Of a DNA stretch of 64,000 nt, positions 16,336-24,774 are shown one piece after another (position 1 is the first letter of the stretch; each line of letters opens with the position of its first letter). Made by a program: the position numbers and the translations under genes. The notes under the pieces are model-generated. The model saw only the letters and a list, made by a program, of their open reading frames with translations. It did not search any database and had not been told where the DNA came from. Source of the stretch: Erysipelotrichaceae bacterium (GTDB lineage: Bacteria > Bacillota_I > Bacilli_A > Erysipelotrichales > Erysipelotrichaceae); NCBI GenBank assembly GCA_029101345.1, contig JAQXQU010000065.1, positions 1 through 64,000 of the forward strand, given 5' to 3'.

Positions 16336-18288
16336 TCAAATAAGGCAAGCCGCAATACGATAGATTTCCTTAGCGCTTTCAGAGTCTCTGATTTTTCTGA
16401 TGTCATCGTGATTGTCAATCAGATCAAAGAGCCGGGCAAAAAGATTTGGTGCCGTTGCCTTATCCAAGGCATTTACTACAACCACCATTATGAAATCAAC
16501 TCTGGCCTCATCATGCCACTCAATTGGCTTTTCCAAAGTCATGATCAGAATGCCGCTTTTGATTACTTCATTCTTATAGACAGTTGAAACAGCAATGCCA
16601 TTGCCAATTTCTGACTTGGACTTGTTTTCCTTGAGTATCAGTTCCTCGATGAAATTATCACTGACATAGCCCTGGCTTTTCAGGATTTCACCAGCTGCCT
16701 CAAGCACTTCATTCTTGTTACGGAATTTCTGTTTGGCCAAGATGAGATGTTCATCAAAGAGGTTGGTAACATTAGTCAGGATTTCATGTTTGGACAAAAG
16801 GCGTTTTCTTACATGTTCCGAGATAATGGAGATATCCTTTTCATTGACATCACGAGTAATCTTGATATAGCCCTCAATTGGACATGGCGATGTTGAAAAG
16901 ACGAGGTCATATTCTGAAATGTCGATCTTTGCCAAATCATCCTTGCGAATGACTTTTACACGGTGGATACCCTCAACCTGCTTCTTGATCTTGTTCTCCA
17001 GATATTTGCCGGTATTGTAATCAAATGATGTATAGAGCAGAATCTTCAGATCAATATGGCTATCTTCCAAGGCATTGTCTATGAGCATCGTCATATAGGC
17101 AATATCATTTTCCGAGAAGGAAATCTTGGTCTGGCTTTCAACCATGGCTGCATTTGCTGATACTACAGCATAAAGAGATGGTGACTGGCGTTTGATATCT
17201 GAAGCTAAGGAACTGGAATGGGAAACCCGGAAGGTCTTATAGAGTTTCTTCTTATGGAAGAGGATGCCAATGTCTTCAATGAGCTTCTCATTGACTAAGA
17301 GGTTCTTGTTGGCAATAGTATTGCGGATATTATCGACAAAAATGCGTGCTACCTCATTATAGTAGGCTTCCTTGATGACAGATTCCTCGTTAGAACCATA
17401 GGCATTATAGATGGCAATTTCAGCTGCCAAACAGGAAGCTTCATATTCCATATTGGCCATTTTTCCTCTGGTTACGGCCTTGATCATATCAGTCGCAACA
17501 GCCAATTGCTGCTCAGTAGTACGGCAGCGGTTGAGGATGGTTGATTCCCTGATGATATTGCCCATTCTGATTCTGTCAAAGGAGACAGCAATATATTCCA
17601 AAAGCTGGGAGAATGAAGTATCATCATAGACCAGATCCAATTTGTCTTCAACTTCTCTTAAGTATTCCTGGAGTTCAAAGATGTTGTATTGAGGATAAAT
17701 CTGGGTGAAATAGCTATAGAAATTCTGGGAAATGCGATAATCGATATCATCCGGCTTATCATCCTTGACAACAACTTCATCCATACGGGAGGCATTGTTG
17801 AGAATAATGGCCTGGCGGATATTGAATTCTTCCCCTTCGATATAGACGCCTTTGTTGCGGGTCCTTTCCAGTTTCAGATCAAAGTTGCTGAGCCACTTCT
17901 CAATTGTCCTTAAGTCCTGCATGACGATATTTTTGCCAACACTGAGGTCATCCGCAAAAATCTGGATGGTGTAATTGCAGTTGTTCTGAAAGAGGATGGA
18001 AAGCATATAGTTCTTGCGATAATTGTAATAGAAGCTGCGATCACGGTTTTCTTCGATCAGCCGCTTGAGCTGTTCACGCTTTTCATCATTGCCTTCAATC
18101 CAAAGACCCTTGCCAGGAATGCTGACAAGTTCACAGCCACCCTTTTTGACAATGGTCTTGATATAGTCCATATTGTGTTTGACACTGCTGACTGACATGC
18201 CAATATCCCTGGATATCACCGAAGTTGTAATTGGACCATCAGCGTTCAAAAGAACACGAATGCTTTTCTCGATTATTGCATCAATCAT
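16336..18288 (-). CDS. PRD-domain transcriptional regulator (MtlR/LicR type) of the PTS cluster
   Basis: 650 residues from the ATG at 18288; a longer frame opens at a GTG (18333) that lies within the upp terminator region. Order: Mga/HTH-11-type helix-turn-helix (about 1-60 and 80-150), two PTS regulation domains (about 190-400), an EIIB-like domain (LKILLYTSFDYNTG...) and a C-terminal EIIA-like domain. The usual EIIB Cys and the EIIA His (GNGIAVSTVYK instead of GxAIPH) appear absent, and so do some PRD histidines. Presumably controls the adjacent PTS operon. Its -10 box is 9 nt from the ATG. Confidence 0.88.
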   Translation of the reverse strand: MIDAIIEKSIRVLLNADGPITTSVISRDIGMSVSSVKHNMDYIKTIVKKGGCELVSIPGKGLWIEGNDEKREQLKRLIEENRDRSFYYNYRKNYMLSILFQNNCNYTIQIFADDLSVGKNIVMQDLRTIEKWLSNFDLKLERTRNKGVYIEGEEFNIRQAIILNNASRMDEVVVKDDKPDDIDYRISQNFYSYFTQIYPQYNIFELQEYLREVEDKLDLVYDDTSFSQLLEYIAVSFDRIRMGNIIRESTILNRCRTTEQQLAVATDMIKAVTRGKMANMEYEASCLAAEIAIYNAYGSNEESVIKEAYYNEVARIFVDNIRNTIANKNLLVNEKLIEDIGILFHKKKLYKTFRVSHSSSLASDIKRQSPSLYAVVSANAAMVESQTKISFSENDIAYMTMLIDNALEDSHIDLKILLYTSFDYNTGKYLENKIKKQVEGIHRVKVIRKDDLAKIDISEYDLVFSTSPCPIEGYIKITRDVNEKDISIISEHVRKRLLSKHEILTNVTNLFDEHLILAKQKFRNKNEVLEAAGEILKSQGYVSDNFIEELILKENKSKSEIGNGIAVSTVYKNEVIKSGILIMTLEKPIEWHDEARVDFIMVVVVNALDKATAPNLFARLFDLIDNHDDIRKIRDSESAKEIYRIAACLI

Positions 18289-18297
18289 ACTAGGTGT

Positions 18298-18306
18298 ATT
18301 ATACCA
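18298..18306 (-). promoter_or_regulatory. Extended -10 of the PRD regulator, near-leaderless
   Basis: TG-G-TATAAT on the minus strand, with the -10 at 18303-18298. The ATG (18288) follows after 9 nt and no SD is present, so the mRNA should have a leader of at most a few bases. Confidence 0.6.
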
Positions 18307-18340
18307 CTTTTCAGTTTCTTTTAAAAAAAGCACTTGTCAT

Positions 18341-18364
18341 AAGAAAAGAAGGACATTGTCCTTC
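18341..18364 (-). terminator. Terminator of upp
   Basis: Stem GAAGGAC / GTCCTTC (18348-18354 with 18358-18364), then TTTTCTT on the minus strand, directly after the upp stop codon. Confidence 0.85.
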
Positions 18365-19027
18365 CTATTTGAAATCACGATAGTCAACTGTGCCATTGAT
18401 GCGATCGCCGATATCACCAGCAGCTGTAACAATATAGCCCATTTCATTTAAGCCGCCTGGTATGTATTTTGCTGCATAGACTTTGACATCCGGATGTTTC
18501 TCATAAAGCAGCTTGACACCAACATCAGAGGCAAAGATGCACATGACCTTGATCTTCTTGTAGCCTGCTTCCTTGAGGTATTTGATTGTCGCATCAACCG
18601 AACCACCAGTTGCCAAAGCTGGATCAACAACGATGCAGGTATCTTCAAGAGCATTTTCCGGCATCTTGAAATAATAGGTTACAGGCAACAATGTATCCTG
18701 ATCACGATATAGTCCAATATGGCCTATCTTGGCATTAGGAGCCAGGGTCCTTAGTCCATCCACCATACCAAGACCAGCTCTAAGGATTGGGACAATAATG
18801 AAGTTTTCTGCCAGTACAGGTGAATCCATTACTGTCAATGGTGCTTTGATTGTGACATTTTTGGTCTTCAGGTCCTTCAAAGCCTCAAAGCCCATCAGCA
18901 TCGTCAGTTCATTGATTATTTCGCAAACTTCCTTGGGTACAGTATTGATATCACAGAGGTGTGTGATCTTATGGGCTACTAGGGGATGATCTCCAAAGCT
19001 CACAAGATTCCTTGTAAAGTCTTCCAT
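18365..19027 (-). CDS. upp: Uracil phosphoribosyltransferase
   Basis: Makes UMP from uracil and PRPP. 220 residues; the usual length is about 208-210, with the few extra residues at the N-terminus. The PRPP-binding loop is VDPALATGGS, and the C-terminal uracil-binding part includes YIPGGLNEMGYIVTAAGDIGDR. SD AAGGAG precedes the ATG. Divergent from pyrR with an 80-nt spacer and close to the uracil permease gene, so the three form a uracil-salvage locus. Confidence 0.96.
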   Translation of the reverse strand: MEDFTRNLVSFGDHPLVAHKITHLCDINTVPKEVCEIINELTMLMGFEALKDLKTKNVTIKAPLTVMDSPVLAENFIIVPILRAGLGMVDGLRTLAPNAKIGHIGLYRDQDTLLPVTYYFKMPENALEDTCIVVDPALATGGSVDATIKYLKEAGYKKIKVMCIFASDVGVKLLYEKHPDVKVYAAKYIPGGLNEMGYIVTAAGDIGDRINGTVDYRDFK

Positions 19028-19107
19028 CGTTGACTCTCCTTTATTTTTCTTACACTATAGCACAATAAGCCATAATTGATTATCATATATTGTGTACAAG
19101 GTGAATT

Positions 19108-19662
19108 ATGGGCAAGAAGAATCTGAAATTCAAAGTAGAACTCATGGATGAAAATGCCATGAAGCGGGCCTTGACCCGTTTGTCATATGAAATAGTTGAA
19201 AAGAATCCTGATCTCAAGGATCTTTGTCTCATTGGCATCAAGACAAGAGGTATCCCAATGGCCAATCGACTATGCCAATTGATTGAAAAGCATACAGGCA
19301 CCATTCTTCCTTATGGCAGCCTTGACATCCGCTTCTATCGTGATGATTTGCAAAAAGTGGCAGATAGCCCGCAGTTCGCCGGGGAAGTATTGCCCTTTGA
19401 CATAACAGGCAAGAAGATCATCCTGGTTGATGATGTCCTATATACCGGCCGAACAGTTCGAGCTGCTATTGATGCCCTTTTTGATGCTGGCAGACCTCAA
19501 AGGATTTCCTTGGCAGTCCTTGTTGACAGGGGACATCGTGAACTTCCTTTCAAGGCTGACTATGTTGGCAAGAATGTTCCAACATCCAATAATGAAGTGA
19601 TTGCTGTCAGCTTTAGGGAAACTGATGGCAAGGATAATGTCGAATTGCTTGAAAAGCAATAG
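19108..19662 (+). CDS. pyrR: PyrR bifunctional regulator / uracil phosphoribosyltransferase
   Basis: 184 residues. The PRPP loop reads ILVDDVLYTGRTVRAA, diagnostic of PyrR. When UMP or UTP is bound, PyrR binds a specific mRNA stem-loop and prevents antitermination of pyrimidine genes. SD AAGG with ATG at 19108. A leader with the expected three mutually exclusive hairpins lies immediately downstream, ahead of the permease gene. No de novo pyr genes are present here. Confidence 0.95.
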   Translation: MGKKNLKFKVELMDENAMKRALTRLSYEIVEKNPDLKDLCLIGIKTRGIPMANRLCQLIEKHTGTILPYGSLDIRFYRDDLQKVADSPQFAGEVLPFDITGKKIILVDDVLYTGRTVRAAIDALFDAGRPQRISLAVLVDRGHRELPFKADYVGKNVPTSNNEVIAVSFRETDGKDNVELLEKQ

Positions 19663-19688
19663 ACAGATGAAAGCCATTCTAGTATAAT
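19660..19688 (+). promoter_or_regulatory. Promoter of the uracil permease leader
   Basis: TAGACA (19660-19665), 17-nt spacer, TATAAT (19683-19688), overlapping the stop codon of pyrR. The leader would start near 19695, about 120 nt before the permease start. Confidence 0.75.
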
Positions 19689-19704
19689 TGTTTCAGTTTC
19701 AAGC

Positions 19705-19796
19705 AATCTTTAAAAACCAATGCGAGACATTGGCAAGATTATTCAGACTGATTATTTTTTCTGTAAATCTTACCTTGTCTTTAGACAAGGTTTTTT
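19705..19796 (+). promoter_or_regulatory. PyrR-type transcription attenuator
   Basis: Three alternative structures can be drawn. The anti-antiterminator has an outer stem AATCTT/AAGATT (19705-19710, 19735-19740), an asymmetric bulge and an inner stem CCAATG/CATTGG capped by CGAGA, the shape and NGNGA loop of a PyrR-binding site. The antiterminator pairs 19726-19739 with 19767-19779. The terminator is ACCTTGTC/GACAAGGT (19772-19779, 19784-19791) with TTTTTT. Confidence 0.75.
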
Positions 19797-19816
19797 ATTG
19801 CTAGAGAGGGGTAATT

Positions 19817-21277
19817 ATGAAACTGATCTACGACATTCACGATCGTCCAAAGGTCAAAGAGAATCTAGTCTTTGCCTTCCAGCAGATGATTGCCATCATG
19901 GCTGCTACTCTGCTTGTTCCTCTGATCATGTCATTCTATGCAATGAGTGATGGCACAACCTTGAACTTCGATCCTGCGGCTGCTCTCTTCGGTGCTGGTA
20001 TCGGTACCTTGGTTTACATCTTCTTCTCAAAGAAGAAAAGTCCAGTCTTCCTTGGTTCATCATTTACATTCCTAGGTGCTTATGAAGCTGTCATTGGCAT
20101 GAACTATGGCTATTGGGGTGTCATTATCGGTATTGCTTTAGCAGGTCTTGTCTATGTAGTTATTGCTCTTGTGATCAAGGCTGTAGGTTCTGCTTGGGTC
20201 AATAAGATCATGCCTACTGTCATCATTGGTCCAATTGTTGCTTTGATTGGTCTTTCTCTATCAGGTACAGCAACCGGCTGGATGTCAACCAATGGCGGAA
20301 GCAATTATTCACTTTTGACAATCGCCATTGGCTTTATCACTTTCATTGCCATTGTCTATGCTTCAGTCAAGGGCTCAGCTCTAGTCAAGCAGATTCCTTT
20401 CATTGTTGGTGTTGGCATTGGCTATGCCCTGGCTTTGATCTTTACATTGATCGGAAATGCTGCTGGCATTGAATCATTAAAGATTCTGAGCTTTGCTTCC
20501 TTTGAAGCTGCCTTCTCATCATTCTCCTTATCATCAATTGTAGCTGTTCCAAAATTTGCTTTCATGCAGGCGATCAGCAATTCACCAGCCAGCGTCCTGC
20601 CAATTGATGGTGCAGCTATTGGCAATATCGCCATGACTTTCATTCCAATTGGCATCGTTGAACTTGCTCAGCATATTGCTGACCACAAGAACCTCGGTTC
20701 CATCATTGGCCGTGATCTGATCACTGATCCAGGTCTTGACAATACCTTATTAGGTGATGGCATTGGTTCAATGATTGGTGGTTTCTTCGGTGGTGCTGCC
20801 AATACCACTTATGGTGAATCAATTGGCTGTGTTGCTATCTCTGGCAATGCGTCCATCTATACAATCGCTACAGCGGGCATCGGCTGTATGCTGCTGTCAT
20901 TCTTTACGCCATTTGTTGCCCTGATCAACTCCATTCCTAAATGTGTCATGGGTGGTGCATGTGTTGCCCTCTATGGTTTCATTGCTGTCTCTGGTTTGCA
21001 GATGATCAGAAAGGTTGACTTAGGCAAGTCAGAAAACCTCTTCGTTGTTTCTGCTATTCTGGTAACTGGCATCGGTGGTCTGACTTTGAACTTTGGTACC
21101 AACAGTGCAACTGGCGGTCCACTTCTGACTATGACTGCTCTAGCTACAGCTTTAATTGCTGGTATTGTCACAAATCTTGTTGTCAATGGTGGCCATATGG
21201 GTACTGGTGAAGATACTGATGCTTTGACAGCATCCGAAAAAGCCATTGAAAAAGCTGATTTCACTGATAACAAATAG
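19817..21277 (+). CDS. NCS2-family uracil/xanthine-type permease
   Basis: 486 residues, about 14 membrane segments, with the NCS2 signature regions (GSSFTFLGAYEAVIGMNYG, PIGIVELAQHIADHK and the GDGIGSMIGGFFGG/NTTYGESIG pair). The PyrR attenuator in front makes uracil the most likely substrate, so this is probably UraA/PyrP. SD GAGAGGGG. The C-terminus is a short charged tail. Confidence 0.93.
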   Translation: MKLIYDIHDRPKVKENLVFAFQQMIAIMAATLLVPLIMSFYAMSDGTTLNFDPAAALFGAGIGTLVYIFFSKKKSPVFLGSSFTFLGAYEAVIGMNYGYWGVIIGIALAGLVYVVIALVIKAVGSAWVNKIMPTVIIGPIVALIGLSLSGTATGWMSTNGGSNYSLLTIAIGFITFIAIVYASVKGSALVKQIPFIVGVGIGYALALIFTLIGNAAGIESLKILSFASFEAAFSSFSLSSIVAVPKFAFMQAISNSPASVLPIDGAAIGNIAMTFIPIGIVELAQHIADHKNLGSIIGRDLITDPGLDNTLLGDGIGSMIGGFFGGAANTTYGESIGCVAISGNASIYTIATAGIGCMLLSFFTPFVALINSIPKCVMGGACVALYGFIAVSGLQMIRKVDLGKSENLFVVSAILVTGIGGLTLNFGTNSATGGPLLTMTALATALIAGIVTNLVVNGGHMGTGEDTDALTASEKAIEKADFTDNK

Positions 21278-21297
21278 CTTAACAATTATAAATAAAT

Positions 21298-21328
21298 GAG
21301 GTATTGCTGCTGCAGTACCTCTTTTTTT
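21298..21328 (+). terminator. Terminator of the permease gene
   Basis: Stem GAGGTA / TACCTC (21298-21303 with 21316-21321) with inner pairing, then seven T. Confidence 0.8.
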
Positions 21329-21330
21329 GT

Positions 21331-21530
21331 CTAGATTTTGCAGGACCATTCACTAAGATAGTCAAGAATGCACTCCTTTAGCTTAATGATTGGTTCATGT
21401 TTGCTGTTGGCTAATGCAATGCCCATGCCCAATTCACGATTAGCCATGGGCTATCACTATTGGTTTTGCTTGTCTGAAAACTTCAAATTGGTATTCTTTT
21501 AGATGGAAAAGGTCAGGAAGACTTGGATAA
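21331..21530 (-). pseudogene. Remnant of a LysR-type regulator C-terminus
   Basis: Two minus-strand reading frames read as one protein with a frameshift: upstream DLFHLKEYQFEVFRQAKPIV, then ANRELGMGIALANSKHEPII continuing into LKECILDYLSEW before a stop at 21331. The pattern resembles the last strand and helix of a LysR substrate-binding domain (…RELGMGIAL…xPIIxLKxCI). No N-terminal helix-turn-helix remains; the antiporter gene ends inside the fragment. Family assignment is tentative. Confidence 0.45.
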
Positions 21531-22790
21531 CTTATTGACCTGTTCGGAGTTCTTGACACGGGTATTGATTTTTCTTTCTTCTTCAAGATCAATCTCATGA
21601 GCCTTGACAAGAGCTATCTTGGTAAGATTTGGACCAACCAGCTCATATACCAGAACAGCAAACAAAACGACATTAGCTATCATATTGCCATTTTTTAGTG
21701 CATTGGCCTGGATTGCCATTCCCAAAGCTACACCAGCTTGTGGTAAAAGCGTAATACCCAGATTATCACTGATTTCCTTTGCACAATGGTTCAGTTTACA
21801 GAATGCATAGGAGCCAAGAATCTTGCCCGAAGACCTTAGGATGATGAAGATGATACCCAATAGCAAAACCGTTGGCTTTGCCAGGATATCCAATTGCAGA
21901 CTAGCGCCTGATATGACAAAGAAGAGGATATTAAGAGGCGAAGACCAGCGATCAGCCCGATCCATCAGTTCTTCGGAAGCATCACAGATATTGCAGAAGA
22001 TGGAACCAAGTATCATGCATGCCAATAGCAATGAGAAGGAAATATGAACAGAACCAACAGAGAATTCCATTGATGCCAGACCAACAGTCAAAATGACAAA
22101 GCCGACAGCAACTGATAATCTTTTGGCTCTTGAATGGAAAAACACTTCAATCCTATTCATCAGCAATCCCATCAAACTGCCAAGGATAATGGTTGCTACA
22201 ATTTCAAGTGCTGGCTCAATAATAATTGATGTCAAGGAAGCAGCACCTGATTCAAGAGCTGTCGCAATGCCAAAGGACAAGGCAAAGACCACTAATCCCA
22301 CAGCATCATCAATCGCCACCACCATCAGCAGCAATTTAGTCAAAGGTCCATGAGCCTTGTATTGTTTGACAACCATCAAGGTAGCTGCCGGTGCAGTAGC
22401 ACTGGCAATAGCGCCTAAGACAATAGCACCTGAAAGGGAAATGAATGTTGGCATCAAAAAGTGAAGCATCATAAGTCCAATATCAACAAGCAATGCTGTA
22501 AAGACAGCTTGGCCAATGCCAATCGCAAAGGCTTTTTTGCCCATGGCTTTCAGGTCTTCAAGACGGAATTCATTGCCAATCAGAAAGGCAATGAAACCAA
22601 GAGCACAATTGGTAATGACATCCAAACCCGCCAGTTCACTGCTTGTCAAAATATTCAGTGCATAAGGTCCTACTAGAAGTCCTGCTACCAGATATGAGGT
22701 AACAGCTGGCAGATTAAGTAGTTTTGCCGCACGGGACATCAATAGTCCTGACAGTAAAGCTAATGACAACGAAATCAAAATCCTATTCAT
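21513..22790 (-). CDS. CPA2-family cation/proton antiporter (KefB/NapA type)
   Basis: 425 residues, 12-13 predicted membrane segments. It opens with a hydrophobic helix and LPAVTSYLVAGLLVGPYAL, and the core VVAIDDAVGLVVFALSFG carries the two adjacent Asp of the CPA2 ion site. There is no C-terminal TrkA-N/KTN nucleotide-binding domain, so it resembles stand-alone Na+/H+ or K+/H+ antiporters. Monocistronic, reading on the minus strand away from hsp20, which is transcribed divergently. Confidence 0.88.
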   Translation of the reverse strand: MNRILISLSLALLSGLLMSRAAKLLNLPAVTSYLVAGLLVGPYALNILTSSELAGLDVITNCALGFIAFLIGNEFRLEDLKAMGKKAFAIGIGQAVFTALLVDIGLMMLHFLMPTFISLSGAIVLGAIASATAPAATLMVVKQYKAHGPLTKLLLMVVAIDDAVGLVVFALSFGIATALESGAASLTSIIIEPALEIVATIILGSLMGLLMNRIEVFFHSRAKRLSVAVGFVILTVGLASMEFSVGSVHISFSLLLACMILGSIFCNICDASEELMDRADRWSSPLNILFFVISGASLQLDILAKPTVLLLGIIFIILRSSGKILGSYAFCKLNHCAKEISDNLGITLLPQAGVALGMAIQANALKNGNMIANVVLFAVLVYELVGPNLTKIALVKAHEIDLEEERKINTRVKNSEQVNKLSKSS

Positions 22791-22880
22791 TCTCTAGCCT
22801 CCTGTATTTTGATAACATCATCTGTTATACACCAATCAAAAGAAAATGGTTAGTGATTTTGTGAAAAAAATTAGATATTT

Positions 22881-22923
22881 TTAGCACTTAAGTATTGCAA
22901 TTGCTAAAAATGAGGACTATAAC
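22881..22923. promoter_or_regulatory. CIRCE-like operator overlapping the hsp20 promoter
   Basis: TTAGCACTT, 9 nt, AATTGCTAA (22881-22889 and 22899-22907): the same 9-N9-9 spacing as the HrcA operator CIRCE with degenerate inner bases. It overlaps the -35 (TTGCAA 22895-22900) of a promoter with 17-nt spacing to TATAAC (22918-22923). Binding here would block RNA polymerase. Confidence 0.55.
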
Positions 22924-23025
22924 AGAGTTGTAAAGAGAAATAGTCAAGCCCATAACTTAACCGTTCCCCTTTAATGACATAGTTCAACATGAACATTGAC
23001 ATTATTAAAAAGGAGGTTTGACACT

Positions 23026-23457
23026 ATGTTTACACCTAAATTATTTACTGATTCACTATTTGATGACTTCTTCCATGACTTTGATAACATTGATCATAAG
23101 CTCTATGGCAAGCATGCCAGAGTGGAAATGCTGACAGATATCAAGGAACTGGATGATCATTATGCTATTGAAGTAGATCTCCCAGGTTTCCATAAGGACG
23201 AAATCGATATTACACTTGACAATGGTTATTTGACCATCAAGGCTCATAAGGGTCTTAAGGAAGATGAAAAGGACAAAAAGGGTGTTATTATCAGACAGGA
23301 AAAGACCTATGGCACTCTAGCTCGTAGCTTCTATATTGGTGAAAATATCACTTCTGATGATCTGAAGGCCAAGTATGAAAATGGTGTTTTGATTATCAGC
23401 ATTCCTAAGAAGGAAGAAACCAGAAAACTTGAAAACAAGACTATCACAATTGAGTAG
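23026..23457 (+). CDS. Small heat-shock protein Hsp20
   Basis: 143 residues from the ATG at 23026, which has the strong SD AAGGAGG; an in-frame ATG at 22996 has none. Alpha-crystallin domain about 38-135 (ELDDHYAIEVDLPGFHKDEI, ENGVLIISIPK) and a C-terminal TITIE motif, the I-x-I anchor for oligomerisation. ATP-independent holdase for unfolding proteins in the cytoplasm. A CIRCE-like operator upstream suggests heat induction through HrcA, which is inference. Confidence 0.94.
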   Translation: MFTPKLFTDSLFDDFFHDFDNIDHKLYGKHARVEMLTDIKELDDHYAIEVDLPGFHKDEIDITLDNGYLTIKAHKGLKEDEKDKKGVIIRQEKTYGTLARSFYIGENITSDDLKAKYENGVLIISIPKKEETRKLENKTITIE

Positions 23458-23464
23458 CAAGCAT

Positions 23465-23498
23465 AAAGAGGTTCCACATGTGAACCTCTTTATTATTG
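23465..23498 (+). terminator. Terminator of hsp20
   Basis: Stem AAAGAGGTTC / GAACCTCTTT (23465-23474 with 23482-23491), then TATTATT. Confidence 0.85.
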
Positions 23499-23588
23499 AT
23501 AGACATCTCACCTTATCATTATCGGTGTTTGATTATGACTTTGTCCTCTTAGACACCGGTTTGCAGGGAATTATCTGTAGTTTGCCAA

Positions 23589-23614
23589 TCAAAAAGCAGG
23601 ACATTCATTGTCCT
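23589..23614 (-). terminator. Terminator of the AlaX-like gene
   Basis: Stem AGGACA / TGTCCT (23598-23603 with 23609-23614) followed on the minus strand by GCTTTTTG; it overlaps the last bases of the gene. Confidence 0.75.
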
Positions 23615-24773
23615 ACTTTAAGATATTGACTATTGTTTGGGTGATTGTTTTCAAATCACATTCAAAGCTGCCTTGAATAATCTCATCACTGCCACCACCC
23701 CGGCCATTTAATGCCTGGTTTAAAGGTTTGGCATAAGGCTTGAGCTTTCTTTGATGGCTGATGATGGCATAGTTATAACCCTTGCCATTAGCCAATAAGC
23801 CAACTGCAATCTCAGCCTTGTTCAATAAAACCATCTGTTCACAGAAATAGCGAAGCAGATTGTTATCACCATTTATTTCCCTGATGATGACATCATTGCT
23901 AAGAGGATAGGCTTCAATCATTTCATCAAGCATCCTTCTTTGAAGCAGTGAAAGCTCTGCTCTTTTTTCATGATAGTCATCATAGAGCTTCTTTACTCCT
24001 TCTGATGTCTTAAGAGCTGTTGATGAAAGCAAAGTGGAAATCTCCTGATTCTGCCGATAGATTTCCTTCATATAGTCAATGGCTCTTTGGCCAAAAAGGA
24101 CACTGACCCTGGCTCCATCCTTCTTATTTGATAAGCCGATGACTTTCAGATAGCCAATCTCCCCCGACAAATGGACATGGGTTCCACAGCAGGCACAGAT
24201 ATCAACATCACCAGCTTTGACAATTCTCAGCTTTCCTTCAATTTCCTTCTTGAAGCGATAAGGCATCTTTGCAAGTTCATCTTTGCTTGGATAGAGAATC
24301 TCAAAAGGAATATTGGCTACAATGGCTTCAAAGGTCTTCTGTTCAACAATTGCGAGATCTTCCTTGCTTAATGGTCCACTATAGTCAAGCACAACACATT
24401 CATCACCCATATGAAAGCCAGTATTGTCATAGCCAAACATCTGATGGATGACACCAGTAAACAGATGCTCGCCTGAATGCTGAACCATATGGTCAAAGCG
24501 AACATTCCAGTCAATGCTGCCAATGACCTTAGTGCCAATAGCCATTTCATCCTTAAGATAATGGACAACAGCACCATTCTTCCTCTTGACATCAATGACT
24601 GCAAGTCCATTCAAGGTACCCTTATCTGCTGGCTGTCCACCGCCTTCAGGATAGAACAGGGTATCAGATAAAATGACACCATAGCCTTTCTTATCGGGAA
24701 AACAGTCAATGACTTCAGCTTCAAATTCCCTTAGGTAAGCATCCTGGTAAAACAGTTCCGACATCTCTTCCAT
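23613..24773 (-). CDS. AlaX-type alanyl-tRNA editing protein
   Basis: 386 residues from the ATG at 24773 (SD AGGTG, one base after the VanY stop codon). A longer frame to 25016 is only a shadow of the upstream gene. The editing-site motifs HSGEH (HxxxH) and CACCGTH (CxxxH), which bind Zn, are intact. The C-terminal half (about 235-386) with a coiled region and the NGRGGGSDEIIQG segment matches the DHHA1 domain of AlaX-L. It hydrolyses Ser- or Gly-mischarged tRNA-Ala in trans. Confidence 0.93.
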   Translation of the reverse strand: MEEMSELFYQDAYLREFEAEVIDCFPDKKGYGVILSDTLFYPEGGGQPADKGTLNGLAVIDVKRKNGAVVHYLKDEMAIGTKVIGSIDWNVRFDHMVQHSGEHLFTGVIHQMFGYDNTGFHMGDECVVLDYSGPLSKEDLAIVEQKTFEAIVANIPFEILYPSKDELAKMPYRFKKEIEGKLRIVKAGDVDICACCGTHVHLSGEIGYLKVIGLSNKKDGARVSVLFGQRAIDYMKEIYRQNQEISTLLSSTALKTSEGVKKLYDDYHEKRAELSLLQRRMLDEMIEAYPLSNDVIIREINGDNNLLRYFCEQMVLLNKAEIAVGLLANGKGYNYAIISHQRKLKPYAKPLNQALNGRGGGSDEIIQGSFECDLKTITQTIVNILK

Positions 24774-24774
24774 C

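Noticed and set aside
18289..18333. GTG start for the PRD regulator
   Set aside because: It lies in the upp terminator region upstream of the likely promoter; the ATG at 18288 fits better.
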